DNA from: a virus
Direction: 5' to 3' (one strand)
IMG/VR virus record: IMGVR_UViG_3300043749_000012
Span: 1-21,312 of that record
DNA: 21,312 bases
The translations under genes and the position numbers were made by a program. How positions within the stretch are numbered: the stretch's first letter is position 1; each line of letters starts with the position of its first letter. The notes under the pieces are model-generated. The model ran no database searches. It saw only the letters and a program-made list of their open reading frames with translations, and was not told the DNA's origin. Shown here piece after piece: positions 11,639 through 20,025 of the stretch.

Positions 11639-14291
11639 GGTTCAATCTCTCCATTCTTTGCAGCGCGCGAACTAAATCACTTTCGTTCATATCGGCGGTT
11701 AATGTATTAACGGTTACGTTGTATGTTTTGTGACTTCCGCCTAATAACTTATTTGTTTCACTATTGGTTTTAATCTGCGAACCTCTAGGAACATACATTA
11801 ATTCGGGGCCGTTTTCTCCAACCATAGCTAGCCCACCTGGGGCAAAATCCGTTCCGGCTGCATAACCAACATAACCGCCGCCATTCATCATATTTTTGAT
11901 CCCTGGAACGTTAAAGATATTCCCGTAACGCGCTTGAATATAGCGGATCCCCGCAATAGCATTTTGAATAGGGTTTAGTATGTTGGTCATTCCTGGCATG
12001 GCATAGGCCGCCATTGTGGACGGTATAAGCTGCATTAATCCTTGTGACGGATGGCCCGCTTTCGCATTAGAATCCCAATTGTTTATTGCGCTTGGATCGC
12101 CGCCCGATTCATGTTGAACCATCGTTGATAATGGCCCCAACCATGAAGAAGGAACGCCCGTTGCCGCCATTGCGGATTGTAGCCATGTTGTTACATTCCC
12201 CGATACGCTGCCGCCGCCAAATGCGCCCGATACAAACCCCTTAATTTTATCAACTGTATTCATAATTCCGCCGCCGAAATCTTTAAAAACCGACTTCCCT
12301 AAATCTAGTAAATTACCACTCGATAAACCGTTAATTAAACCGTCTAGAATATGGCCGCCCATTTCATAGAAAACTTTTGAAGGAGAATTAATGCCCAATG
12401 TTTTCTTGAATTGTTTTAATAATTCATTTGCTAGGCCCATAATTCCGTCTGTTACCCAATGGATACCATCGGAAATGCCGTTTGCGATTCCTTGTGGAAT
12501 GTTTTTGGCTGCATCGATTAATTCTCCAAATTTTGCTTTTCCTTGGTCAACTATTTTCGCAAACCATGTTCCCACGTCATCAACGAATAACCGCAAACCG
12601 CTTGTTATTTCTGACCAACCGCCCGAAAATAGTTCCTTGATTAAACCGAAAAACCCGCCGACTCCTTTTAGCACTTTGCCGATAAACATCAAATTGATAA
12701 TGTTCCAAATCGCCTCAACCGCGCCGCTTAAAATATCCTTGATACCCGTCCATAATAGGCCCCAATTGCCTGTAAATATGGCGGTAAAAACTAGGATAAC
12801 GCCCTGGATAATTTTTATGGCCCCTTCGATAACGCCCTTGATGTTATCCCATACGGATTGAATAATAAAAAGTAAAACAGGGGCTAAGACTTTAAAAATG
12901 GTTGCTAAAACGGCAAAAAAGTTTTGGACGGCCTGGGTAATCTGCCCGCCGTATTGATTCCAAAATTTTACAATTTGAGAAAATTGATCGCCAATGAATT
13001 TAACAATATCCTGTAAAATCGGCATCGCGATGGCTTTCACGGTATTGAACATAGATATGAATGAATCGGCAATATTCCCTTTACCTTTGAATAATCCCGT
13101 ATAGAAGTTAACAACATCGTTAAAATAACCGACAATGTTTGTTTTTAACGTGATTAAGGTATCAAGTATCATTTTTATAGCGGGGCCACTTAACCCTAAT
13201 TTGGTTAATATTTCTACGGCCTGGATGTTTTTGCCTTGCATAATATCAAAGACGGCCTCTAATGCGGGTTTAATATCGCCGATAACTTTTTTAATCGTGG
13301 TTTGGATCGTATAAAATGTATTTCCAACGGCCGCGCCGAATGTTCCAATACCCGTTTGCATCGGCCCGAAACCGTTTGTAAATCCTTCTTTTGCACCCTG
13401 GAAAAAATCCTTAATGGTTTTTGTTACACCTGGCCCGAATGCTCCATTCAAAGAAGCATAAACAGAATCCATATCGCCTTTCGCTAATGCTGGCAATGCG
13501 TCCATTATCGGCATAAATGCCCTTAACCCTTTTTCCATCGTTTCGAACAATGGTTTGGATAATTGGCCCGCTAAAATAGACCAATCATCTTTCAAGGTAG
13601 ACATCATACCCGTAAAGGTTGCCGCCTGTTTTGCACTTGATCCCTTAACGGAATCGGCGACACTATCGAATGCTTTATTGTAAATATCGGCCGAAATTTT
13701 GCCCTCTGATGCCATTTTACGAACGGCCCCAACGTTTGTATGCAATTCCGCCGCAATTGCCTTGAATATTGGAATACCTTGGTTTTGAAGTATATCTAAA
13801 TCCGCCGTATATGCTACTTGTGCCTGGTCAACCTGTGACATTTGGCGAACCATTTCTTTCGCATTATCGGCCGTAATATTAAACGCCCCTGACACATCCG
13901 CAACCCTGGTCAATTGGTCAAATAAATCTTGACCCGCATAACCCGCGTTGTTTAAGTATTTGGCCATCGCATCAACGCCCTCGGTGTCAAATTGCGTGTT
14001 TTTGGCAAATGTCGCAATATCTTGTATTTGTTTTTTCGCTTTTTCCTGGGAACCTAGCAACGTTGTCCATGCAACGGTTGAATTTTCTACCATTTGATTG
14101 TAATCAATACCCGTTTTTGCGATATAGCCCCCAATGGTTGCAATCGCGCCGGCAATTAATGTTTTTGCGCTCAATAGGCCGCCAACAAACTTGTTACTAC
14201 TTTCGTTCATGGTTCCAAATGCTTCGCGGACTGCATCGGATGCCTGATCCCTTGCGGATAGGATAATTTCAACCGTATTTCTTCCCGCCAT
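11631..14291 (-). CDS. Tape measure protein with lytic transglycosylase domain
   Basis: 886 residues. The N-terminal part (residues 1-240) matches a tape measure domain (PF20155-like: VDAMAKYLNNAGYAGQDLFD, QMSQVDQAQVAYTADLDILQ and GIPIFKAIAAEL). A long central region has hydrophobic helices (about 330-620). From about 703 to 800 is an SLT-type lytic transglycosylase domain: Glu728 in QHESGGDP as the catalytic acid, followed by SQGLMQLIPSTMAAY and a late GIRYIQARYG. It sets tail length and probably cleaves peptidoglycan during DNA entry. About 880 residues would suggest a tail near 130 nm at 0.15 nm per residue. The ATG has AGGGGGTGA upstream. It follows the frameshifted chaperone, the standard order. 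Confidence 0.93.
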   Translation of the reverse strand: MAGRNTVEIILSARDQASDAVREAFGTMNESSNKFVGGLLSAKTLIAGAIATIGGYIAKTGIDYNQMVENSTVAWTTLLGSQEKAKKQIQDIATFAKNTQFDTEGVDAMAKYLNNAGYAGQDLFDQLTRVADVSGAFNITADNAKEMVRQMSQVDQAQVAYTADLDILQNQGIPIFKAIAAELHTNVGAVRKMASEGKISADIYNKAFDSVADSVKGSSAKQAATFTGMMSTLKDDWSILAGQLSKPLFETMEKGLRAFMPIMDALPALAKGDMDSVYASLNGAFGPGVTKTIKDFFQGAKEGFTNGFGPMQTGIGTFGAAVGNTFYTIQTTIKKVIGDIKPALEAVFDIMQGKNIQAVEILTKLGLSGPAIKMILDTLITLKTNIVGYFNDVVNFYTGLFKGKGNIADSFISMFNTVKAIAMPILQDIVKFIGDQFSQIVKFWNQYGGQITQAVQNFFAVLATIFKVLAPVLLFIIQSVWDNIKGVIEGAIKIIQGVILVFTAIFTGNWGLLWTGIKDILSGAVEAIWNIINLMFIGKVLKGVGGFFGLIKELFSGGWSEITSGLRLFVDDVGTWFAKIVDQGKAKFGELIDAAKNIPQGIANGISDGIHWVTDGIMGLANELLKQFKKTLGINSPSKVFYEMGGHILDGLINGLSSGNLLDLGKSVFKDFGGGIMNTVDKIKGFVSGAFGGGSVSGNVTTWLQSAMAATGVPSSWLGPLSTMVQHESGGDPSAINNWDSNAKAGHPSQGLMQLIPSTMAAYAMPGMTNILNPIQNAIAGIRYIQARYGNIFNVPGIKNMMNGGGYVGYAAGTDFAPGGLAMVGENGPELMYVPRGSQIKTNSETNKLLGGSHKTYNVTVNTLTADMNESDLVRALQRMERLNHV

Positions 14292-14307
14292 TCACTCACC
14301 CCCTATT

Positions 14308-14879
14308 CTATTTTGGTTGGTTTGCGTTGTATTGATTTATGATGGATTGAATTAGTTCAAACGCTTCAATCCATCGGCCTGGTTGGTCAAAATAACCGCC
14401 ATCAAATGGCAAACAATGAAATTCTTTACACATATTAAAAACCTTTACGAATTCGTTGGAATATCTGCCGTTTCCCATCATTTGAGAAACGGCGGATATT
14501 AGTTTTTTCTTTCAACCTCTGTTAATTGATTCATAGAATCAACTTTAGCAAGGATTTTCATAAAAACAGATTCATCTAATTCTTTAACCGTTTGTTCGGT
14601 TATTGGTTCCGGCGAACTCCATTTAATAATTGCTTTCGAAACCTTATAATGTTGAATTTCTAACATTTTGCCTGATGATCCGATTAACTCGGCGGGAATA
14701 TCGTCGTCGGTTTTTGCGTTTTGAATGGCGCGGATCGCATTTGGCCCCGCATCGGCAAACGCTGAAATAGTACGGCCTTTGATTTCGTCTAAAATACCTT
14801 TAGAAAGATGTTGTAATTCTACGTAATCCTCGCCGCCTAATTTAATTTGTTCGGTTGGTTTGTTTTTAGCAAATAACAT
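14308..14879 (-). CDS. Tail assembly chaperone, -1 frameshift fusion product (gpGT-like)
   Basis: The 126-residue chaperone frame can shift by -1 at A AAA AAC (14502-14508), two bases before its stop, and continue for 64 codons to TAG at 14308-14310, giving about 190 residues. The extension (LISAVSQMMGNGRYSNEFV to the end QYNANQPK) has no start of its own with an SD, is free of stops and fills the gap before the tape measure gene. This is the gpG/gpGT arrangement known in lambda and many siphoviruses, where a low ratio of long to short form is needed for tail assembly. The mature reading frame uses both frames; coordinates give the outer limits. Confidence 0.88.
14467..14508 (-). promoter_or_regulatory. 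Programmed -1 ribosomal frameshift signal
   Basis: The slippery heptamer A AAA AAC is in the correct phase (AGA AAA AAC). Eight bases later begins a perfect 8-bp stem, GCCGTTTC with GAAACGGC, around an 11-base loop. A lower stem (AATATC with GATATT) can add 6 bp across one C-A mismatch. Heptamer, spacer and stem are all in standard form. Confidence 0.9.
14499..14879 (-). CDS. Tail assembly chaperone, short form (gpG-like)
   Basis: 126 residues: a strand-rich beginning (EQIKLGGEDYVELQHLS), then mostly helices, ending LTEVERKN at TAA. No catalytic motif. It lies between tail tube and tape measure genes, where the gpG-type chaperone, which coats the tape measure during tail assembly, is expected. 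The ATG has AGGGG about 9 bases upstream. Most ribosomes should stop here; a fraction shift to make the longer form. Assignment rests on gene order, size and the frameshift signal rather than on recognised sequence similarity. Confidence 0.88.
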   Translation of the reverse strand: MLFAKNKPTEQIKLGGEDYVELQHLSKGILDEIKGRTISAFADAGPNAIRAIQNAKTDDDIPAELIGSSGKMLEIQHYKVSKAIIKWSSPEPITEQTVKELDESVFMKILAKVDSMNQLTEVERKN

Positions 14880-14941
14880 ATTATTTTTCCCCTTTCAAAT
14901 CCGAATATTATTTTATGCCGGTTGTTTCGAACGTTCGTATT

Positions 14942-15913
14942 TTAATAAGCTGTTTTATTGTTAATTAAAGTGAATTTTGCCGCGCATGCTGCCGCCGGAT
15001 CGTATTCGCACCATCCATCTAAAACGGCCGTAACAACGCCCGCGCCGCTTACATTTATCGGGAATGCGTTAAAATGGAATTTCGTTGCATCCAATTGGAA
15101 CGTGTAATTGTAAGTTGTCGCGATTACTGCCCCAACTAATTTAACTTGTAAAGGAACCTCATTTTGAGCAACAAATAGGTTAAATTCGGTTAAATCTTGC
15201 AGTTCAATGGTTAATTTAACCGGGAATGTCCTTTTTCCGTTGCGTAAAATACGGTTAATATTCCTTGTTCCGTCTAATGTCGGACGGGCATCTAATGAGT
15301 TTTTAACGCCGATTTCAACGGATGAAACGTTTGTATTTACAACACTATTTAACGTTACGGTTGCCATATTCCAGGTGAATGCGTCTTGAACATCAAATGT
15401 CGGCGTTGTTTTTGTGATATTTGTGTATGATTTGGCCAACATTGCAGCTTTACAAGTTAAAATCTTTTTATCCACACCAAAATTGAAATCTAATTCGTTT
15501 GCAATCGCTCCTGTGTATTGAAAAGCGTTCGCGGATCCCAAATCGCGGTTTACCTCTAGCGTGTAACTTGGTAATGCTGCATTTGTTGCAAAGTTTGCTT
15601 GCGATGGTGTGAAAACGTGCTGATAAGCAGGCCCCGCACCCTGGATTGTGCTAACTGGCGCGCCCACTGCTGATCGCAAAAAGTTTCCAACTATATTCGG
15701 GTAAACATCAAAAGAAACATCCCCCGCAATGGTTGTCATTCCCTGGTAGTATGGGGCTTCATCAACAACCCCGTTGTTAACGTCGGATTTCACTTGTTCA
15801 ATAGATTGGTTAATAGTTTCGGATGCAAAACGGACATAATCCGTTGCGGCAACTGGCGTTCCAAATGTGGTTTCTTTTGCCATTCCGACATGTGATAATG
15901 CTCCAATAGCCAT
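14942..15913 (-). CDS. Major tail tube protein
   Basis: 323 residues. It begins GALSHVGMAKETTFGTPVAA, the typical opening of Phage_tube_2-like tail tube proteins (PF18906), followed by DVSFDVYPNIVGNFLRSAVG, ELDFNFGVDKKILTCKAAML and a second half with ELQDLTEFNLFVAQNE, consistent with two halves of a duplicated tube fold. It is larger than many tube proteins (150-200), matching the longer two-domain group. It should be among the most expressed proteins. The ATG has GGGGG at 9 bases and overlaps the stop of the 45-codon gene (TAATG). The chaperone gene follows after 62 bases. Confidence 0.88.
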   Translation of the reverse strand: MAIGALSHVGMAKETTFGTPVAATDYVRFASETINQSIEQVKSDVNNGVVDEAPYYQGMTTIAGDVSFDVYPNIVGNFLRSAVGAPVSTIQGAGPAYQHVFTPSQANFATNAALPSYTLEVNRDLGSANAFQYTGAIANELDFNFGVDKKILTCKAAMLAKSYTNITKTTPTFDVQDAFTWNMATVTLNSVVNTNVSSVEIGVKNSLDARPTLDGTRNINRILRNGKRTFPVKLTIELQDLTEFNLFVAQNEVPLQVKLVGAVIATTYNYTFQLDATKFHFNAFPINVSGAGVVTAVLDGWCEYDPAAACAAKFTLINNKTAY

Positions 15914-16050
15914 TATTTAATTCCCCCTTTGGTTTCTTTCATCTTGAATAATCCGGTTGCGAATAAGATTTCGTCATAATCGGTTTCGTCACCTGGCTTA
16001 TAAACGCCGAAACCAACAATTTCTTTTTCGCATTCTCCAATAAAAATCAT
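15913..16050 (-). CDS. Small hypothetical protein between tail genes, 45 aa
   Basis: 45 codons, ATG with AGGGGGG 7 bases upstream, and an overlap of its stop with the tube-protein ATG (TAATG). The protein (MIFIGECEKEIVGFGVYKPG, then DETDYDEILFATGLF) looks like a short beta domain. It starts 12 bases after the tail-completion gene. Comparable tiny proteins occur in this position in Firmicutes siphophages, but I cannot name a function. The SD and coupling make it a firm gene. Confidence 0.78.
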   Translation of the reverse strand: MIFIGECEKEIVGFGVYKPGDETDYDEILFATGLFKMKETKGGIK

Positions 16051-16062
16051 TTAAAAACCCCC

Positions 16063-16485
16063 CTATCTAGATTCCTGGGTTGTTGCTTTCATAGTTAACT
16101 CGCTAACTATCATTGGGTTGTTTTGATCCAAAATCGTTATAACATCGCCGGATGAAACGGAATTGTACATACATGTTCCGTTTAATTGTAAATTGGCCCG
16201 CAATGCTTTTAACGAATCGGTTGTCAATTGCCGGATAGTTACTTGCGGCACGTGTATATCGGATCCGGCTGCGTTCAATGAAACGTAAATGCGGATCTTC
16301 CAATTCCAATCATATTGTAAACGGCCAATAGTTTCCTCGTTTTCGGTAAACCCATCAAAAAACAAGGTTGCGGCGGGTAATTGTGGCATGTTTTGCGGCT
16401 CATAGTCAAATGCTGCAACAATGCCGGAAACGCCCGCCAAAACTGTTTGTATTTGGGCCGCCATGTTATTTAAATCAACGGGCAT
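16063..16485 (-). CDS. Tail completion/terminator-like protein
   Basis: 140 residues with a helix-strand start (LNNMAAQIQTVLAGVSGIVA), the strand LPAATLFFDG, a conserved-looking WNWKIRIYVSLN strand, a long helix (RQLTTDSLKALRANLQL) and a final strand pair (PMIVSELTMKATTQ). This matches the general fold and size of tail terminator or completion proteins that cap the tube and join it to the head. Gene order (after the gp10-like gene, before the tube) supports it. The start has GAGGTGA at about 7 bases and a TAATG overlap with the upstream gene. I assign it by position and pattern, not by a specific family. Confidence 0.68.
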   Translation of the reverse strand: MPVDLNNMAAQIQTVLAGVSGIVAAFDYEPQNMPQLPAATLFFDGFTENEETIGRLQYDWNWKIRIYVSLNAAGSDIHVPQVTIRQLTTDSLKALRANLQLNGTCMYNSVSSGDVITILDQNNPMIVSELTMKATTQESR

Positions 16486-16979
16486 TATCTACTCACCTCG
16501 TTATACGCTTTCCAAAATCCCTGGGCAAACAATGTTTGCGGCAAATTATCGGATTGCATCCGTTCCCAAACGGTATCGAATGGCCTATATGCTTTTAAAC
16601 CTGGATGATGAACTTGTGAAACCCATCGGCCGCCCATTAACCGCAATTGATGATTCGGATTATCGGCTTTCGGCCTTATAGTATGCGGTTTTGCACCATT
16701 TTCCAGGATGTTAGCAATATAAGAACGGGAACCCACAACCGATTTTGTATTGGTAGTTGACCCCCGGACACTTTTAGCATACGTTCCGGATTTAACCAAT
16801 CCATCGGATCTTATTTGTGCTCTGACTTGTTTCGCACCCTCGGTTGTAATGGCCCGCAATCCATATTTCATCCATTTTGGGGCCAAATCCTGGTTATTCC
16901 TCATTAAATGCTGTAATTCTGGCGATATAATGGTATTTACATCAACTTGTAGGTTTGCTTGTAGTTGATTCCCGGCCAT
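16485..16979 (-). CDS. HK97 gp10-like head-tail protein
   Basis: 164 residues. A helix (LAPKWMKYGLRAITTEGAKQ) followed by RSDGLVKSGTYAKSVRG, the strand SVVGSRSYIANILENGAKPH and a late helix FDTVWERMQSDNLPQTLF is the usual order of the HK97 gp10 family (PF04883-like): the L-x-x-S/G-x-L-x-x-S-V/I-R segment, then Y-A/I-x-x-L/I-E-x-G-x-x-P-H. These are head-tail joining or tail-completion components. Its start overlaps the connector stop by TAATG, with CGGGGG upstream, and its stop overlaps the next ATG, so the joining genes are translated as a coupled set. Confidence 0.78.
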   Translation of the reverse strand: MAGNQLQANLQVDVNTIISPELQHLMRNNQDLAPKWMKYGLRAITTEGAKQVRAQIRSDGLVKSGTYAKSVRGSTTNTKSVVGSRSYIANILENGAKPHTIRPKADNPNHQLRLMGGRWVSQVHHPGLKAYRPFDTVWERMQSDNLPQTLFAQGFWKAYNEVSR

Positions 16980-17578
16980 TATCTTATTCCCCCGCTTGTA
17001 TCTGCATAAGGGGCCAACATTAGTCTAACCTGGGTTGGCATCGCATCCGCTTTAAATACAAAACCGTCGGAAAAGGTTGTGCTGAAATTCGCAACATCTG
17101 AATTATAAATTGATTTCACATACACTCGGCAAGCATGGGCCAAATCGTCGGGAATGGTTGCAAATCCTGCCGTATAAGATACCGCAATGTTATAATCGCC
17201 TTGATTCCATAAAGACGAGAAACGGCTAATTGATAGCCCTGTGAATGTATTAGGATAAGGCCCAATTCGGCATAAAACCCCCGTTTCGTTCTTGATAACA
17301 TAGTTAGCGGGGTCAATTGTTACGCCGTTCACTTGTACCTGAGAAACTGATTGAACTGGGTAATTTTTTAGATTTAACCATTTCGTCCCGTTACCATCAT
17401 ACATATCATTCGTGTATACTTGCTGATAAAATGAACGGCGGCAATAGTTTTCAATAGCTGTCGAACATGCATTAATTAGGATGGATATAATGTCGTCATC
17501 GGTTGTCGTGGTTACTTTTAAAAAGGATTTTGTCGTCGCTAAATCAGTCAACGCATTATCATTTAGGTTAATACTCAT
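16979..17578 (-). CDS. Head-tail connector, gp6-like
   Basis: 199 residues. The start LTDLATTKSFLKVTTTTDDD followed by IISILINACSTAIENYCRRS fits the gp6/gp15-type connector family (PF05135, Phage_connect_1), in which an L-K-V/I-x-x-D-x-x-D-D motif precedes a helix ending in a cysteine- or arginine-bearing turn. The middle is strand-rich (YPVQSVSQVQVNGVTI; YNIAVSYTAGFATIPDDLAH) and a last helix AHACRVYVKSIYNSD completes the pattern. It would form the ring below the portal. It overlaps the upstream 59-residue gene by ATGA, with an AAAGGATG SD. Confidence 0.85.
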   Translation of the reverse strand: MSINLNDNALTDLATTKSFLKVTTTTDDDIISILINACSTAIENYCRRSFYQQVYTNDMYDGNGTKWLNLKNYPVQSVSQVQVNGVTIDPANYVIKNETGVLCRIGPYPNTFTGLSISRFSSLWNQGDYNIAVSYTAGFATIPDDLAHACRVYVKSIYNSDVANFSTTFSDGFVFKADAMPTQVRLMLAPYADTSGGIR

Positions 17579-17754
17579 TTAGAATCATCCTTTTTCAAGG
17601 CGGCTTTTTTTGTCGGCTTAACTTCCTCCACCAATTCAGCAATACCCGCGCCAATCCACGCATCCGCAACATCCTCCCGAACTTCTATTTCATCGTCATA
17701 CGCATACGAAAAATTAAGTCCTGCCATCGATGTCTTTAATCTAATTTTAGGCAA
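17575..17754 (-). CDS. Small protein between capsid and connector genes, 59 aa
   Basis: 59 residues. I place the start at the TTG at 17754, since AGAAGGTG lies 7 bases upstream. An alternative TTG at 17790 lies in the terminator hairpin and has no SD. The protein starts with a small beta domain (KIRLKTSMAGLNFSYAYDDE, then helix VADAWIGAGIAELVEE) and ends with a lysine-rich tail. Small proteins with the sequence A-G-x-x-F-S/Y near the start and a helix plus G-I-A-E are common between phage capsid and connector genes; their role, perhaps head decoration or joining, is not known to me. Coupled to the connector by ATGA. Confidence 0.72.
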   Translation of the reverse strand: MPKIRLKTSMAGLNFSYAYDDEIEVREDVADAWIGAGIAELVEEVKPTKKAALKKDDSK

Positions 17755-17775
17755 TATAAAACACCTTCTTTCTAA

Positions 17776-17810
17776 TAAAAAAAGAGGCAACCAAAAAAGG
17801 CCGCCTCTCT
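17776..17810. terminator. Terminator directly after the major capsid gene
   Basis: On the minus strand GAGGCGGCC pairs with GGTTGCCTC (two G-U pairs) around a TTTTTT loop, followed by seven T residues; the other strand is also T-rich after the stem. It begins about 12 bases after the capsid stop. Probably a partial terminator that lowers expression of joining and tail genes relative to capsid; no strong promoter is seen after it. Confidence 0.82.
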
Positions 17811-17820
17811 TTTAATTTTA

Positions 17821-19077
17821 TTAGGTTGCACTGTTGGCATAGTAAGCAATCGGATGGTTTCCTGCATCAACCAATTTACCATCTGCACGGCTGAATGCAA
17901 CGAATCCAACTTGACCTGAATCCATGAATTTTTCATTGAACCTAACGACTTGAACGGCCTTAACATCACGAACCCAATAATTAGAGAAGTCTCCAAATAG
18001 GATCGATTTTGCATTGGCAGCCATTACAGGCATGTCGTTGTTTACAACATAGCTGAAACCATTTAGGGAATCTGGCTCTTTGTAGGCAATACCAGGCAAG
18101 AACAATGGACGGCCTTGGGAATCTTTTAATTTTTTAAGTGCCTTTAATGTGCTATCGTGCATCATGAATTTTGCATTGTTACGATATGCAATATCAACAC
18201 TGTGTTCTAGGTCAACAATGTCATCGAAAATAACGGATGTTGTTTGTCCTGTCAAACCTGTTTTTCCAAGGGCCGCACCTGTTACAACGCCTTGTGGTTG
18301 GGATGATCCTGTACCAGTAGTAAAATGTGTGTTGTTAATACGGGCAATTCTTGTTCCTAATGCTTTAGCTAAATATTGTTCAATATCAAACGCTGAATCC
18401 TGTAACAGTTCCATAGAAACTAGAACGATATTGGAAGTGTATTTATAAGCATTTAGGATAGTTTGTCCAAACGGAACATCTAGGTTAGATGCTGCGGCAT
18501 TTTCTGCAAGGATCGCGCCAACGTTAGCTGTATCGTTTACAGTTGGAATTGGTAGCGCATTGCCTGAGTCTGTTGAAAATACATTCGCAACATCACGAAC
18601 GCCGCCAAACCATTTCATCGCTTCAATTAGGCTGTCATAGAATCCTTGCGGTACTGTGTATCCGCCTGCTGTGTTTGTGCCGACTGATAATGCCCGTGTT
18701 TCTTGATCTTGTGAACGGTTAGCAAAAAGAATTGAGCGTTCTTCTTGTCCTAGCATTTCAGTTCCGCCCATGATCCATTTTTTGAATACATCACGGTATT
18801 CTTGACCTTTTTTACCTTGCTCCATATCTTCTTTTTGATAGGCAGCAAAACGGTTTTCATGGCCTTCTAGAGATTTATTTGCATCCTCTAGTTTTTCTAG
18901 CTTGTCGATAGTGGAACGCAATTCTTCTTCCTCTTTAACCATGCGGTCCCATTGTTGTTCCTCGTCTTTACCTAATGAACGCTTTTCCTCTTTTACTCGG
19001 TCCATTAGTTCATTCATTTTTGTTACAACATTAGCGCGTTTTCTACGCATTTCGATAGAATCTTGAAAATGTGCCAT
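17821..19077 (-). CDS. HK97-fold major capsid protein
   Basis: 418 residues. Residues 1-125 are highly charged and coiled-coil (MRRKRANVVTKMNELMDRV, then ELRSTIDKLEKLEDANKSLE), the delta scaffolding domain of HK97-type capsids. The mature part starts after RSQDQETR (about Arg128), where a protease cut is plausible, and opens ALSVGTNTAGGYTVPQGF, a standard HK97 N-arm (PF05065). Later: ALPIPTVNDTANVGAILAEN, the P-loop and spine helix region LLQDSAFDIEQYLAKALG, the GTGSSQPQGVV loop, and the closing ILFGDFSNYWVRDV and VGFVAFSRADGKLVD. The SD GGAGG at 7 bases is among the strongest seen, and codon choice looks smoother than in neighbours, as expected for a very abundant protein. Confidence 0.95.
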   Translation of the reverse strand: MAHFQDSIEMRRKRANVVTKMNELMDRVKEEKRSLGKDEEQQWDRMVKEEEELRSTIDKLEKLEDANKSLEGHENRFAAYQKEDMEQGKKGQEYRDVFKKWIMGGTEMLGQEERSILFANRSQDQETRALSVGTNTAGGYTVPQGFYDSLIEAMKWFGGVRDVANVFSTDSGNALPIPTVNDTANVGAILAENAAASNLDVPFGQTILNAYKYTSNIVLVSMELLQDSAFDIEQYLAKALGTRIARINNTHFTTGTGSSQPQGVVTGAALGKTGLTGQTTSVIFDDIVDLEHSVDIAYRNNAKFMMHDSTLKALKKLKDSQGRPLFLPGIAYKEPDSLNGFSYVVNNDMPVMAANAKSILFGDFSNYWVRDVKAVQVVRFNEKFMDSGQVGFVAFSRADGKLVDAGNHPIAYYANSAT

Positions 19078-19113
19078 CTGTAAACCTCCAATTATAGTAA
19101 AGTATTTATATAT

Positions 19114-20025
19114 TTATCCCCACGGATTAAATGGGGGTTGCTGCTTAGAACGTTTTTGTTTCGGCTTTCCATCTGCATCGGACTCGTCGCCCTCATCGTC
19201 GTCGGTTGTATCTTCGTTATTCGGGTCGTCCGCTTCGGTTCCTGGGTCTTCTTCTTCCCCACCGTCTGCATCATCGACCGCTTTTGCACGTTTCTTTTGT
19301 TTGGCGTTGCCGTCTTCATCGCTGTCATAGTCTGGGTCGCCATCTGTATCCAATGATTCATCATCAGCATCATCTGTCTTGGCTTGTGGTCCTTTTCCCG
19401 CCCTAGAATCAAACTCATTAATCATTTTTAAATAATCAACGAATCGTTTATCTGGCTCGGAAACCTCTTGCTTTTTACGTTTTTCCATTCGTTCTTTTAC
19501 CTCGCTATCCTCTGAATCTAGCGAACGCATACCCGCGCTTGTAGCTTGATAGGCTGGAAAGGTGACAACGGAAACCTCTTGCAAATCAACATCTAATAAT
19601 TCGCGCATTTCGGTCCCATCTTCTAACGATTCCCAATTGTCTTGATTCACCATAAAGCCGAATGACATTTGATTGATGTCACCGCGTTGAATGCTTGTAC
19701 ATAAATCATTTGCCCATTGTGTATCGGGCGGCATAACTTCAAAATAAAGTCCCTTCGCATCACTTCGGATGTTTAATGTTCCCGCCGTTGTACGGCCTAA
19801 AACATAGGCTGAATCATGGTTCCACAATGCGCGAACATCGTTACCAAGACTATTATCGAATGCACCTGGCCGAATAACCTCACGGAAAAAACCATACAAC
19901 ATATCAGATTCGGAATTATAAACGGCTGCATATCCATTAATAACGGGTTGTTCTTGCCCGTCATTCCCCTGGGTTGTTCTCATTTCCAGGTTGTTGATTG
20001 TTATTTGGTGCTTGTTCTTTTTCAT
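19114..20025 (-). CDS. HK97-family prohead protease (U35) with acidic C-terminal tail
   Basis: 303 residues from the ATG at 20025, chosen because AAGGAGGTGA lies 8 bases upstream; a TTG further up (20046) lies just before that SD. Residues 10-170 are the prohead protease domain (PF04586, family S78/U35): GYAAVYNSES, FFREVIRPGAFDNSL, the ALWNHD motif with His70, the QMSFGF motif with Ser121, and LQEVSVVTFPAYQAT. It cuts the capsid delta domain and itself. The last about 90 residues are extremely Asp/Glu-rich with lysine patches, ending FNPWG, well beyond a usual protease. Such an extension could act in scaffolding or targeting into the prohead; this is inference. Its start overlaps the portal end by 65 bases. 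Confidence 0.92.
   Translation of the reverse strand: MKKNKHQITINNLEMRTTQGNDGQEQPVINGYAAVYNSESDMLYGFFREVIRPGAFDNSLGNDVRALWNHDSAYVLGRTTAGTLNIRSDAKGLYFEVMPPDTQWANDLCTSIQRGDINQMSFGFMVNQDNWESLEDGTEMRELLDVDLQEVSVVTFPAYQATSAGMRSLDSEDSEVKERMEKRKKQEVSEPDKRFVDYLKMINEFDSRAGKGPQAKTDDADDESLDTDGDPDYDSDEDGNAKQKKRAKAVDDADGGEEEDPGTEADDPNNEDTTDDDEGDESDADGKPKQKRSKQQPPFNPWG

Noticed and set aside
12391-12861. 156-codon plus-strand frame inside the tape measure gene
   Set aside because: A shadow frame of a well-supported gene on the other strand, with no SD and no family pattern.
17755-17790. TTG at 17790 as start of the small protein after the capsid
   Set aside because: It falls in the terminator hairpin and has no SD; the TTG at 17754 has a good SD at 7 bases.
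19086-19100. TATAAT upstream of the capsid gene as an internal promoter
   Set aside because: It lies so close to the SD that transcription would start inside the ribosome binding site, and no -35 is found at 16-18 bases.
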